From Actinomycetes bacterium (GTDB taxonomy: Bacteria; Actinomycetota; Acidimicrobiia; Acidimicrobiales; Ilumatobacteraceae), in contig JANXUF010000011.1 in NCBI GenBank assembly GCA_025356335.1, forward strand, positions 1 to 56,333: 56,333 bases of DNA. Reading direction: 5' to 3'. Position numbers and translations under genes: made by a program. The notes under the pieces were generated by a model that saw only the letters and a list, made by a program, of their open reading frames with translations, was not told where the DNA came from and ran no database searches. Below, in pieces: positions 9,096-17,705 of the stretch; position 1 is the first letter of the stretch; the number at the start of each line of letters is the position of its first letter.

Positions 9096-10119
9096 AGGAT
9101 GAGGGAGTGGCGGGTGATCCGTGTTCGGCGTACTCGTCGAGCGTCGCCATCAGTTCGTCAGGTACGACGACGCCGTTCGCCTCTGCGACTGCACGGTTGG
9201 CGATGCGACGATCGCCTGGAAGGCGGACTCCCGGCTGCGATGTCATCGCCGCCAGTTCCTGCTCGACGCGATCGAGGAACGCCGGTGAGGACACCGACGG
9301 GTCGATGGCGATGACGACCTGGCCGACGTCTGGCGGACCGCCGGCGTTGCCGCCGAAGCCGGAGGCCTCGAAGGAGAAGTTCGATCCGGTGACGCCGCCG
9401 GCGAGGATGTCGACGAGCAAGGCGAACGCCGATCCCTTGTGGCCACCGGATGGCGCCATCGAACCGGCGAGACCGACGTGCGGGTCGGTTGTCGGCCGGC
9501 CGTCGGCGTCGAGCGCCCATCCGACCGGAATCGGCTCGTTCGCCGCTGCGGCAGCTGCGACGTTCACCCAGGCGACCTGCGACGACGAGAGGTCGGCGAC
9601 GAGCGGCACGCCGCCCGTTCTCGGCACGGACCAGGCGATCGGATTGGTCCCGAAAAACGGCGTCGCCCCGCCGTACGGTGCCATCAACGACGAGGAGTTG
9701 GCGAACATCATGCCGACGAGCCCGGCGTTGGCGACGCGCTCGACGAACCACCCGAGAATCCCGGCCGAGTACGAATGCGAGACCGTCAGCACCCCGACCC
9801 CACAGCCGGTCGTCGCCTGGACCAACGGGTCGAGTCCCGATAGGAACGCCGGATGGGCGAATCCGTGTCGCCCGTCGACATGGACCACCGCTGGTCGTGG
9901 AGTCGAGACCGTCGGGACGGCATCGCCGACGACCTTGCCGACCGCCAGGTGATCGCAGTAGATCGGCAGGTAGCCGAGGGCGACATTGCGGATACCGTCC
10001 GCCTCGCCCTCCCGGATGCTCAGAGCGGTGGGCCCCGCCTGCAACGGCGTCGCTCCGGAAGCAACGAGCATGCGGTAGCTGAGTTGTTCGACTTCGTCCA
10101 GCGTCAACACGGTTGGCAT
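9094..10119 (-). CDS. Malate/L-lactate dehydrogenase family (Ldh2-type) oxidoreductase
   Basis: NAD(P)-dependent dehydrogenase of the Ldh_2 superfamily, 341 aa, a family that includes ureidoglycolate (AllD), sulfolactate and malate dehydrogenases. Diagnostic segments are HVDGRHGFAHPAF, VSHSYSAGILGWF (containing the proposed catalytic His), FGTNPIAWSVP and GHKGSAFALLVDIL near the C-terminus. ATG 10119 is chosen because the family N-terminus (TLDEVEQLSYRML) begins right after it. Its neighbours are a transporter and three hydrolases acting on N-heterocycles or carbamoyl compounds, which makes an AllD-like role attractive but unproven. Substrate not assignable from sequence. Confidence 0.87.
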   Translation of the reverse strand: MPTVLTLDEVEQLSYRMLVASGATPLQAGPTALSIREGEADGIRNVALGYLPIYCDHLAVGKVVGDAVPTVSTPRPAVVHVDGRHGFAHPAFLSGLDPLVQATTGCGVGVLTVSHSYSAGILGWFVERVANAGLVGMMFANSSSLMAPYGGATPFFGTNPIAWSVPRTGGVPLVADLSSSQVAWVNVAAAAAANEPIPVGWALDADGRPTTDPHVGLAGSMAPSGGHKGSAFALLVDILAGGVTGSNFSFEASGFGGNAGGPPDVGQVVIAIDPSVSSPAFLDRVEQELAAMTSQPGVRLPGDRRIANRAVAEANGVVVPDELMATLDEYAEHGSPATPSS

Positions 10120-10196
10120 CGGCCCATTCTGGCCCGACCGCTGCGCTACTCCGGCATGCAGTCGACACCTGGCGCGCGGCGTCGACAGATCCCGAT

Positions 10197-11414
10197 TCAG
10201 GTGGCGAGGTCGATGATCGCTGGTGTCGGTGCCGAGGCGTGGCGGCGCATCAGGGCGATGACCGTCAACGCCATCACCGGAACGACGAGCGCGGCATGGC
10301 GCAGGCTGATCGAGTCGGCGATCACGCCGAACAGCACCGGCCCAATGGTGATTGCCGTGCCGGACGCCAGTGCGCCGACCGCACCGAGGGCGACCGTGTC
10401 GACGCCGTCGACCTTGAACAGATCGTCGATACTCACGGGATAGAGCGGCCCGGCGCCGATCCCCATGATGAACAGTGCGACCACGCGAACCCAGAGAACG
10501 GGGATGCTCCACAGACTGACCGCACTGACGGCCATCGTCATCAGTCCCGCCGAACGCAGCCTCGTACCGAAACGGCGCAGCAGCCGCGGCAAGAACATCC
10601 TCGAACAGAACAGGCCGACGCCGTAGACGCAACTGAGGCCCGAAGCGAGGCCCGATGATGCGCCGCCGACCTCGTGCAAGTACGTACTGCACCATACGCC
10701 AGGGGGAAATTCGGTGAGCACGGCGATCATCGTGATGAACCAGAACCAGCGCACGTCGGGCCGCTGGATCAACAGGTTGATCGGTGAGACAGGTCGCTCT
10801 CCGCGCAGTTCTGAGGCGGCGGCCGTGGTCGTCGTGGACGTGGTGGCTGGCAGACGGGCCGGCAGACCGGTGACGAGCACGAGCAGCAGCATCAGCGCGC
10901 CGATCAGGAAGTACGGCGTCCGCCACGAGGCACCTGCTCCGATGACGATGCCGAGGGCGATGGCGATCGGAACGGCGACCAGGCCAGGGATGCCGTTGAT
11001 CGCGGCGAGCGCAGCACCGCGCTGTTCGCCGTGATGGTCTGCGATGATGCCGGGGGCGACCATCACGATCATCGCCGCCCCGACAGCGATTGCTCCCGCA
11101 CCGAGCAATGTCAACTCGACCTGGTGGCCAGCGGAGAACGTCGTCATACCGACGAAGGTCAATACCACGGAGAGATACAGCGTCTTCTTACGACCGACGT
11201 GCGTCACGACCGGTCGTCCGACGAGACCGGCGATGAGCAGCCCGATGCCGAACATCGAGCCGTGCAGGGTGGTCATCGTTGCCGACAGGTGCAATTCGGA
11301 GCGCACCTCGGCGAGCACGGCATTGAGGCTCAGGCCGGCGACCAGTACGCAGAAGGCGAGAATCAATGTGACCGTGACGCGGTCGTACTCCAGATCCTGC
11401 TGCCCCGTCGTCAC
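10197..11414 (-). CDS. MFS transporter (CynX/NimT-like)
   Basis: Major facilitator superfamily permease, 405 aa with about twelve hydrophobic segments split by a central hydrophilic Thr/Ala-rich loop (about residues 185-205). The loop between helices 2 and 3 reads GRPVVTHVGRKKT, the MFS signature region. GTG 11414 is taken as the start; the open frame upstream is antisense-like and not membrane protein. The gene is 28 bp after the deaminase-like gene and 77 bp before the Ldh2 dehydrogenase on the same strand, so it probably imports or exports the compound processed by this cluster. Confidence 0.85.
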   Translation of the reverse strand: MTTGQQDLEYDRVTVTLILAFCVLVAGLSLNAVLAEVRSELHLSATMTTLHGSMFGIGLLIAGLVGRPVVTHVGRKKTLYLSVVLTFVGMTTFSAGHQVELTLLGAGAIAVGAAMIVMVAPGIIADHHGEQRGAALAAINGIPGLVAVPIAIALGIVIGAGASWRTPYFLIGALMLLLVLVTGLPARLPATTSTTTTAAASELRGERPVSPINLLIQRPDVRWFWFITMIAVLTEFPPGVWCSTYLHEVGGASSGLASGLSCVYGVGLFCSRMFLPRLLRRFGTRLRSAGLMTMAVSAVSLWSIPVLWVRVVALFIMGIGAGPLYPVSIDDLFKVDGVDTVALGAVGALASGTAITIGPVLFGVIADSISLRHAALVVPVMALTVIALMRRHASAPTPAIIDLAT

Positions 11415-11442
11415 GCAGTCGTTTGTAGCACCCGGGCGGCCG

Positions 11443-12867
11443 CTACGGCTGTTGGATTGCGGTGCTGATCCTGCGGTGTGACAAAAGAACCTCCTCGACG
11501 CGCGGGCTGACCAACTGACCATCGGCGACCACGCTGCTGCCGTGGACGATCGTGTGCCATGCTCCGACCGGTCCGCATCGGAGCCAGGCCTCGATGGGGT
11601 CGGCGATGGCGCCGGCGAACTTCGGCCCGTCGAGTTTCCACACGGCGATATCGCCGACCGACCCGACGGCGATCGTGCCGATCTCGCCGATCCGCCCGAG
11701 GCATCCGGCGCTGCCGATCGTCGCCATTTCCAATGCCGTTCTCGCTGTCGAGTTGGCTGGTCCGCTGCGCAACTTGGCGAGCAACATCGCCTGTCTCGAC
11801 TCGAGCCACATCGATGCAGAATCGGCGGATGACGAACCGTCGACACCGATTCCGACGTGCACACCGGCGCGACGCATGTCGATCGTCGGAGCGATCCCTG
11901 AGCCGAGGATGAGGTTGGAACTCGGGCAGTGGGCGACGCCGACGTGGGCGGCGCCGAGCCGGACGACCTCGTCGTCGTTCGGCATCACACAATGGGCAAC
12001 CCATGTCCGTTCGGTGCACCAGCCGACGTCCTCGAATTGCTCGATCGGTCTGCAGCCGAACGTCGCGATCGAGAAGGCGTCGTCCTCGGCGTTCTCCGCC
12101 AGATGCGTGTGCAGGCGGACGTCGAGGCGTTCGGCGAGTTCCGCGGTGCGTTCCATCAACGTCGGCGTGACCGAGAACGGTGAGCACGGTGCGAGCGCGA
12201 TCCGTGTCATCGCCCCGTGACCGCGATCGTGGTGGCGTGCAACCTGTGCCTCGCATGCCGCAAGGATCGTGTCGTCGTCCTGGACCACGTTGTCAGGTGG
12301 GAGTCCGCCGTCCTTGACACTCAACGACATCGACCCGCGGGTCGGGTGGAATCGCATGCCGATGTCGGTGGCCGCGGCGATTTCCGCGCCGAGCAGGTCG
12401 CCGCCGCCGCTCGGATGGACGTACAGATGGTCTGTCGAGGTCGTGCATCCCGACAGCGCCAACTCGGCGAGTCCGACCCAGGCACTGACGTACGCCGCCT
12501 CCTCGTCGAGCCGCGCCCACAACGGATAGAGCGACTGCAGCCAGCCGAACAGCGGCGCATCCGTCATCGGCGGGAATGCCCGCGTGAGGTTCTGGAACAT
12601 GTGATGGTGAGCGTTGACGAGACCCGGCGTGACGAGGCAGCCACGGGCGTCGATCGTCCGGCCGGCGACCGGCTGCGGATCTGTGGCAGTACCGACCGCA
12701 GAGACAAAGCCACCGGTGATCGCCACCCAGCCGCCGCGTAGTTCCCGCCGCTCGACGTCCATCGTGGCGACGAGGTCGGCGCCGGTGATCAACAGGTCCG
12801 CAGTAGCGCCGGGTCCGGTGTGGGATTCATCGTCCGGGGTGACAGCGGGGGTCGAGGCGACACTCAT
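11443..12867 (-). CDS. Amidohydrolase, 8-oxoguanine deaminase-like
   Basis: Zinc-dependent amidohydrolase, 474 aa, of the guanine/8-oxoguanine/atrazine hydrolase group. The first metal motif is NAHHHMFQNLTRAF, closely like the NTHHHMYQTLTRA type of characterised 8-oxoguanine deaminases. Further ligands are HTHLAEN, VAHCVMPND and the Asp in GIGVDGSSS. The N-terminal beta-sandwich strands (DLLITGADLVATMD...) and C-terminal return strands (VGDIAVWKLDG) are intact, in contrast to the neighbouring paralogue. ATG 12867 is chosen since the domain begins after a short acidic leader. It probably deaminates an oxidised or substituted purine; the exact substrate is inferred from the family. Confidence 0.82.
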   Translation of the reverse strand: MSVASTPAVTPDDESHTGPGATADLLITGADLVATMDVERRELRGGWVAITGGFVSAVGTATDPQPVAGRTIDARGCLVTPGLVNAHHHMFQNLTRAFPPMTDAPLFGWLQSLYPLWARLDEEAAYVSAWVGLAELALSGCTTSTDHLYVHPSGGGDLLGAEIAAATDIGMRFHPTRGSMSLSVKDGGLPPDNVVQDDDTILAACEAQVARHHDRGHGAMTRIALAPCSPFSVTPTLMERTAELAERLDVRLHTHLAENAEDDAFSIATFGCRPIEQFEDVGWCTERTWVAHCVMPNDDEVVRLGAAHVGVAHCPSSNLILGSGIAPTIDMRRAGVHVGIGVDGSSSADSASMWLESRQAMLLAKLRSGPANSTARTALEMATIGSAGCLGRIGEIGTIAVGSVGDIAVWKLDGPKFAGAIADPIEAWLRCGPVGAWHTIVHGSSVVADGQLVSPRVEEVLLSHRRISTAIQQP

Positions 12868-12890
12868 CAGGGCGCACAATCGGTAGAGGC

Positions 12891-12933
12891 GTTCGTGCAC
12901 AACGGCCACGTGGTATGGCTCGGCTGCACAAAC
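12891..12933 (-). repeat. 3'-end hairpin element, copy 2
   Basis: Read on the minus strand, arms GTTTGTGCA and TGCACGAAC flank a 25-nt loop and begin 16 nt after the stop of the SsnA-like gene. Arm length, loop length and the 3' sequence CGTTGTGCAC match the copy at 4456-4498, so the two form a small dispersed family placed just after stop codons. Confidence 0.4.
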
Positions 12934-12949
12934 GGTCGAACTTGGCGGG

Positions 12950-14023
12950 TCATAGGAGGGCGAACAGGCGGGCAGCCTGTTCGTGGGCGTGGGCTCGGAC
13001 CTCGCCTGCATCGACGAGTTGGGCGACACCGTCCCGCAGCAGGACGATGCCATCGTTGCGGACGACATCGAGGGCGCGCATGCCGGGCGTAAAGGCGACA
13101 CTCCACGGGTCGTCTGCGGTGTCGTACGTCCACGTCACCCGGTCGCCGGCGGCATCCGGAAAGAAGGCGTAGCTGTTCTCCAACCACTGCCAGACGGTCG
13201 ATGGTGTCGACGTCACGTCGAACTCGCGCAGGCGAACGTAGGCGAGGCGGAACTCTTCGAGCATGTCTGCGCCGATGCCGTCGGTGCCGAGGACGATGGG
13301 ATTCGAGAACCGTGTCGGCTGCGCGTACCCGACGGCGTTGTTCATGTTCGAACGAGGGTTGTGGGCGATCGTTCCCGGCAACGGACGGTCGAGGTGGACG
13401 CAGTGAACGAGGAGCCAGTCGTCCGCCGCAAGATTCTCCAGCCGTCGGCCGGCCGGCGCGTCGACCGAGCCTTCGGCGACATGCACGTGGACGCCGACGC
13501 CGAGGTCCTTCGCCAGTCCTGCTGCCGCCTCGAGCGTTTCGTCGCTGCACGTGAACGGGGCATGGACACCGACGAAGCCGCTGCCGCCGCCGGCAATGAA
13601 CTGCTCGCACTCCTCCAGGCCGCGTCTGGCCGCATCGGTCATGCGCAGGGGAGGGGTCGACCAGTCGTCCCCGAACACCGATCCGTCGTCCTGCCACCGA
13701 TCGGTGACGCCGTAGGTCGTGTTGACCCGAACCCCGACCTCGGCACAGGCATCGGCGATGACCTGCAGCGAACCGTCGATCACGTGAGGCGATTCGTGGT
13801 GATCGATGATCGCCGTCGTGCCGCACTCCAGCGCCTCGAGCGCGCCGAGGCGGGCGGCGGCGCGCAACATATCCAGGTCGAGGGCGACGTCGATCCGCCA
13901 CCACACCTGTTCGAGGATTTCCAGGAACGTCTTCGGTGTCTTGGCGGGTGCCGGCATACCACGGGCGAGCGCCGAGTACAGGTGATGGTGGCCGCAGACG
14001 AGCCCGGGGGTGACCGCTCCCAT
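12950..14023 (-). CDS. SsnA-like amidohydrolase lacking the N-terminal subdomain
   Basis: Amidohydrolase, 357 aa, similar to the putative aminohydrolase SsnA. The barrel and metal ligands are complete (CGHHHLYSALARGM, HVHVAEG, LVHCVHLD, LGTDGIGADM), as is the C-terminus (VVRNDGIVLLRDG). However, the only start available, ATG 14023, places the first metal motif at residue 11, whereas about 55 residues of beta-sandwich normally precede it. The start follows the stop of the carbamoylase gene by two bases (TGACCATG), so translation is coupled. Upstream sequence in this frame is out-of-frame carbamoylase and not family-like. It may be an old deletion product, a fold completed by a partner, or a degraded gene; activity is uncertain. 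Confidence 0.75.
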   Translation of the reverse strand: MGAVTPGLVCGHHHLYSALARGMPAPAKTPKTFLEILEQVWWRIDVALDLDMLRAAARLGALEALECGTTAIIDHHESPHVIDGSLQVIADACAEVGVRVNTTYGVTDRWQDDGSVFGDDWSTPPLRMTDAARRGLEECEQFIAGGGSGFVGVHAPFTCSDETLEAAAGLAKDLGVGVHVHVAEGSVDAPAGRRLENLAADDWLLVHCVHLDRPLPGTIAHNPRSNMNNAVGYAQPTRFSNPIVLGTDGIGADMLEEFRLAYVRLREFDVTSTPSTVWQWLENSYAFFPDAAGDRVTWTYDTADDPWSVAFTPGMRALDVVRNDGIVLLRDGVAQLVDAGEVRAHAHEQAARLFALL

Positions 14024-14025
14024 GG

Positions 14026-14991
14026 TCAGGCGTCGGCGGCCGGCGGCGGCCCGACGACGCCCTTCTGACCGGTGATGATGCCATAGACCTCCGGCCGCCG
14101 GTACGTCCCGAAGTCGAACAGCGTCCCCTTGTAGCGCTTGCACCAGTCGAGGTCGCATGTCGCCGTGATCAGTTCGTCGCCGGTCGTCAGTGCCTGGGCG
14201 ACGATCTGCCCTGACGGGGCGATGATGCAGCTCTGCGCCAGGCTCTCGACGCCCTCTTCGTTACCGCCCTTGGCGACACCGATGACCCACGTACCGTTCT
14301 GATAGGCGCCGGCCTGCATCACGAGCGCATTGTGGAACCCCTGGAGGATGTCCTGGCTGGGGTCCGGCGCGTAGTTGATCGGCGTGTTGTAACCGCAGAG
14401 GATCAACTCGACACCCTGCATCCCCATCACCCGATAGGTCTCCGGCCAGCGGCGGTCGTTGCAGATCATCATCCCGACGATGCCGCCGAAGCCACGCCAG
14501 ACGGGGAATCCATCGGGGCTCTCCTCGAAGTAGTAGCGCTCGAGGTGCTGAAATTTCCGCCACGGCTGATGGTCGGCGTGGCCGGGGATGTGCACTTTGC
14601 GGTACTTGCCGATGGTCTGACCGGTGCGGTCGACGAGGATCTGCGTGTTGTAGTGATGGCCGTCTGGCGTCAGTTCGGCGTAGCCGAGGCTGAAACCGAT
14701 GCCGAGGTGGGCAGCTTCGTCGAACAGCCGCTTTGTCGCCTGCCCAGGCATCTGCGTCTCGAACCAATGGTCGGCGTCGGCGCGGTCCTCGACCCACCAC
14801 CTCGGGAAGAACGTCGTCAGCGCCAATTCCGGATAGACGAGCAGCTCTACGTCACGGGCAGCCGCCTGATGAAGCAGATCGATCAGCCGGTCGACGACGT
14901 GCTCACGCGATTCGTCCATCGAGATCGGCCCGAGTTGCCCAGCCCCGACGGTCAGCGTCCGTGAAGGTGGCGAAGCAGTCACAGGTGCCAT
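14026..14991 (-). CDS. N-carbamoyl-D-amino-acid hydrolase (nitrilase superfamily)
   Basis: Carbon-nitrogen hydrolase, 321 aa, matching the D-carbamoylase subgroup that turns N-carbamoyl-D-amino acids into amino acid, CO2 and ammonia, the last step of hydantoin degradation. The Glu-Lys-Cys triad is visible: Glu in VYPELALTTFFPRW, Lys in GKYRKVHIPG, Cys in MMICNDRRWPET. The subgroup signatures LCGYNTPIN and AGAYQNGTWVIGVAKGG follow. Length is the family norm. It is the first gene of the minus-strand cluster, with a promoter expected in the 275 bp up to the Nudix gene. No hydantoinase is seen in this window. Confidence 0.88.
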   Translation of the reverse strand: MAPVTASPPSRTLTVGAGQLGPISMDESREHVVDRLIDLLHQAAARDVELLVYPELALTTFFPRWWVEDRADADHWFETQMPGQATKRLFDEAAHLGIGFSLGYAELTPDGHHYNTQILVDRTGQTIGKYRKVHIPGHADHQPWRKFQHLERYYFEESPDGFPVWRGFGGIVGMMICNDRRWPETYRVMGMQGVELILCGYNTPINYAPDPSQDILQGFHNALVMQAGAYQNGTWVIGVAKGGNEEGVESLAQSCIIAPSGQIVAQALTTGDELITATCDLDWCKRYKGTLFDFGTYRRPEVYGIITGQKGVVGPPPAADA

Positions 14992-15204
14992 CGTAGGCGA
15001 GCAATTGAGTCAGCCCGATTGCGCTTCGGCGCGATGGTGAGGAGACGTCTCGCTGGCAGGAATTCTCGCAGGATCGGCGAGGATCCCCGCCAGCGGCGCC
15101 ACCGACGGCGAGTCGACCGACAGCGCCGTGGCGAAACTGCAATGGCGAACCCCGTCGACGACAGCGTTCGTCGCCGTACCGGAGTGTCGTGGCGACGGTT
15201 ACGG

Positions 15205-15216
15205 GTGTCATGACAC
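15205..15216. promoter_or_regulatory. 12-bp palindrome upstream of the hydrolase cluster
   Basis: GTGTCATGACAC is a perfect 12-bp palindrome about 215 bp upstream of the carbamoylase start, followed by two direct partial copies of its right half (GACACTCGGC at 15212 and 15230). It could be an operator for the catabolic cluster. The gap 14992-15266 holds no convincing gene. Confidence 0.3.
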
Positions 15217-15266
15217 TCGGCTGCAGCGATGACACTCGGCACTCGGCTCTGGCCCGGCGCCGTCAC

Positions 15267-15815
15267 CTACGGGAGTTGGCCGGCGTGGGCGAGGGCGAGG
15301 CGGACGAGGCGGTCGTGCCCGCCGGTCATCTCGCGCTTGACATGGTCGCTGACGGCTTCCGCCGGCGTGAACCACACGAGATCCAAGGCTTCCTGCGTCG
15401 GCTGGCAGTCGCCGTCGACCGGTACGACGTACGCCAGGCTGACGGCGTGCTGGCGAGGGTCGTGGTAGCCGCTGATGTCCGGGTCCGGGAAGTACTCGAT
15501 GACAGTGAACGGTGCAGGATCCGTCGGCAACCGGGGGAAGGCCATGGGCCCGAGGTCCTTCTCCAGGTGGCGGATCAGGGCGTCACGGATTCGCTCGCGG
15601 AACAGCACTCGCCCGGACACTGCGGTACGGCTGATCGTGCCGTCGGGCCGCATCCGCAAGAGCAACCCGATATGGGTGACCTGGCCGAGGGAGTCGATCC
15701 GCACCGGGATGGCGTCGATGTAGACGATGGGCATCTGTGCCCTCATGGTGGAGAAATCGTCGTCAGACAGGTAGGTCGTGTCGGTCTGTGTCGGCGTCTG
15801 CGTGGAATCGCTCAC
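15267..15815 (-). CDS. Nudix-like hydrolase, DUF4916 type
   Basis: Actinobacterial Nudix-fold protein of the DUF4916 kind, 182 aa. Conserved stretches include MPIVYIDAIPVR, GLLLRMRPDGTI, RESIRDALIRHLEKDLG-like helix (here RERIRDALIRHLEKDLG) and DLVWFTPAEA. The helix occupies the Nudix-box position but lacks the canonical REXXEE core, so pyrophosphatase activity is doubtful. GTG 15815 is chosen because GAGGAG lies just upstream. It is divergent from phoH across a 194-bp promoter region. Confidence 0.72.
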   Translation of the reverse strand: MSDSTQTPTQTDTTYLSDDDFSTMRAQMPIVYIDAIPVRIDSLGQVTHIGLLLRMRPDGTISRTAVSGRVLFRERIRDALIRHLEKDLGPMAFPRLPTDPAPFTVIEYFPDPDISGYHDPRQHAVSLAYVVPVDGDCQPTQEALDLVWFTPAEAVSDHVKREMTGGHDRLVRLALAHAGQLP

Positions 15816-16009
15816 GTGGCTCCTCGTGGTGGCGGAACGGAAATTCTGGCACCTCCGAGGGTCATCAATGAAGCATGATCGATGACCGCCTGCGCTCGGC
15901 ACCTCCGTGGGGCCGATACCGTTGTTCTCCAGATGTCCGTTTTCCCGACGATTTCCGTTTGCCGATCAGATATGTGCGTCACTCGTGTGCGCATCACAAA
16001 GCGAGCTGC

Positions 16010-17032
16010 ATGACCGCCACCAGCGCCGACGTGACTGTCGTCGTCCCCGCCAACCACCTCATGGCCCCCCTGCTCGGCCAGCGCGACGAGCACCTCCGAT
16101 CGATCGAAAAGGCCTATCCGGCCGCCACGATCCGCGTCCGCGGCAACGAGATCGCCATCGGGGGCATCGACGCCGCCAAGGTCGGGACGCTGTTCGACGA
16201 ATTGATCGTGCTCGTGCAACGTGGCCAGCAATTGGACGAGGGATACGTGAAGCGTGTCCTCGATATGGTCGGTGCCGATGAGAAGCCCTCGAAGGTGCTC
16301 ACCGACGAGGTCCTCAAGGGCGCAAAGGGCCGGTCTGTCCGGCCGAAGACAGCAGGCCAGAAGCGCTATATCGACGCCATCCGCGAGAACGTCATCACCT
16401 TCGGCGTCGGCCCCGCCGGTACCGGCAAGAGTTGGCTGGCGGTGGCGATGGCGATCAAGTCGTTGCAGGCCAAGGAAGTCGTCAGGATCATCCTCACACG
16501 CCCAGCGGTCGAAGCAGGCGAGCGCCTCGGATTCCTACCTGGCGACCTGATGGCCAAGATCGACCCGTACCTTCGCCCGCTGTACGATGCGCTCTACGAC
16601 ATGATCGAGCCAGAAGGCGTCACCAAACTGCTCGAACGCAACGCGTTGGAAATCGCTCCGCTCGCGTTCATGCGCGGTCGCACGCTGAGCAACAGTTTCA
16701 TCATTCTCGACGAGGCGCAGAACACGACGCCGGAGCAGATGAAGATGTTCCTCACGCGCATCGGATTCGGCTCGAAGGTCGTGATCACCGGCGACTCGAC
16801 GCAGGTCGACATGCCGGGCGGGCGCAGCGGTCTCGCCGGTTTGCAGCAGGTACTCGCCGGCATCGAGGGCATCGATTTCGTGATCTTCGACCGCAAGGAC
16901 GTCGTTCGCCATCGCATCGTCGCCGACATCGTCGAAGCGTACGAACGACTCGACGAACAGAACGCACTGCTTGCCCAACAGGCGCCGGTCGCCAACGTTT
17001 CCCAGCAGAACGGATTCAACCGACGTGGCTGA
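16010..17032 (+). CDS. PhoH-like ATPase
   Basis: PhoH/PhoL-type P-loop NTPase, 340 aa, associated with RNA metabolism and commonly located before ybeY. Walker A is GPAGTGKSWLAV and Walker B is FIILDEAQNTTPEQ, with downstream GDSTQVDMPGGRSGL (sensor region) and the C-terminal FDRKDVVRHRIV. An N-terminal KH-like region covers about residues 15-90. ATG 16010 gives the usual length; the frame is open upstream to 15875 but those residues are not family-like. The stop overlaps the ybeY GTG by 8 bp. Confidence 0.92.
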   Translation: MTATSADVTVVVPANHLMAPLLGQRDEHLRSIEKAYPAATIRVRGNEIAIGGIDAAKVGTLFDELIVLVQRGQQLDEGYVKRVLDMVGADEKPSKVLTDEVLKGAKGRSVRPKTAGQKRYIDAIRENVITFGVGPAGTGKSWLAVAMAIKSLQAKEVVRIILTRPAVEAGERLGFLPGDLMAKIDPYLRPLYDALYDMIEPEGVTKLLERNALEIAPLAFMRGRTLSNSFIILDEAQNTTPEQMKMFLTRIGFGSKVVITGDSTQVDMPGGRSGLAGLQQVLAGIEGIDFVIFDRKDVVRHRIVADIVEAYERLDEQNALLAQQAPVANVSQQNGFNRRG

Positions 17033-17705
17033 GAATGCCAAACCGAAGGTCGCCGGCATCCGCAAGATCGGCGGAGACGGTGACCCCGAGGTCTTCGTGT
17101 CCGACGAACAGAGCGACGTCGAACTCGACCTGCAGCGATGGCAGACACTTGCAGAGTCGGTACTGCTCGCCGAAGGCGTGCGCGGTGCGACCGAACTGTC
17201 GATCCTCTACGTCGGCGAGACAGAGATGATCGAACTCAACGAGGCACACATGGGTGTCAACGGCCCCACCGACGTACTGTCGTTCCCGATCGATGCCGAA
17301 GACATCGAGGTCGTGAGTGGACCGAATTCGCTGAGTCGTGGTCCGGACCGCTCACCGATCGACACCGGAGACCTCCCGCTGCTGCTCGGCGACATCGTCA
17401 TCTGTCCGGCGGTCGCCTGCCGCCAATTCGCAACCCACGCCGGCACACTCGACGACGAACTGGCGCTGCTGCTGGTGCACGGCATCCTGCACATCTTGGG
17501 CCACGACCATGCGGAGGCCGAAGAGGGAATCAAGATGCGGACCCGTGAGCTCGAATTACTCGAGTCGCTGCATTGGAATGGTGCGGCACCCGATGCCTTC
17601 CGTCAACAGCACACGGACGAGCCGGACGACACCGACGCAGGCGCTGTCGTCGAAGACGACACGTCGTGCCCTCCAACTCGACTCGACATCGAGCCGCCAT
17701 CGTGA
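17025..17705 (+). CDS. ybeY: Endoribonuclease YbeY (rRNA maturation factor)
   Basis: Zinc-dependent RNase for 16S rRNA 3'-end maturation and ribosome quality control. The metal motif is HGILHILGHDH with a His where many homologues have Tyr. Upstream are GPTDVLSFPID and LGDIVIC, both diagnostic. At 226 aa it is longer than the usual 150-170 because of an acidic, low-complexity C-terminal tail (about residues 190-226) and a short insertion after the DVLSFP motif. GTG 17025 overlaps the phoH stop; the stop overlaps the GTG of the next gene (GTGA). Confidence 0.93.
   Translation: MAENAKPKVAGIRKIGGDGDPEVFVSDEQSDVELDLQRWQTLAESVLLAEGVRGATELSILYVGETEMIELNEAHMGVNGPTDVLSFPIDAEDIEVVSGPNSLSRGPDRSPIDTGDLPLLLGDIVICPAVACRQFATHAGTLDDELALLLVHGILHILGHDHAEAEEGIKMRTRELELLESLHWNGAAPDAFRQQHTDEPDDTDAGAVVEDDTSCPPTRLDIEPPS

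Noticed and set aside
12983..14068. 361-codon plus-strand frame
   Set aside because: Antisense to the SsnA-like amidohydrolase, which has all catalytic motifs; the antisense translation is compositionally random.
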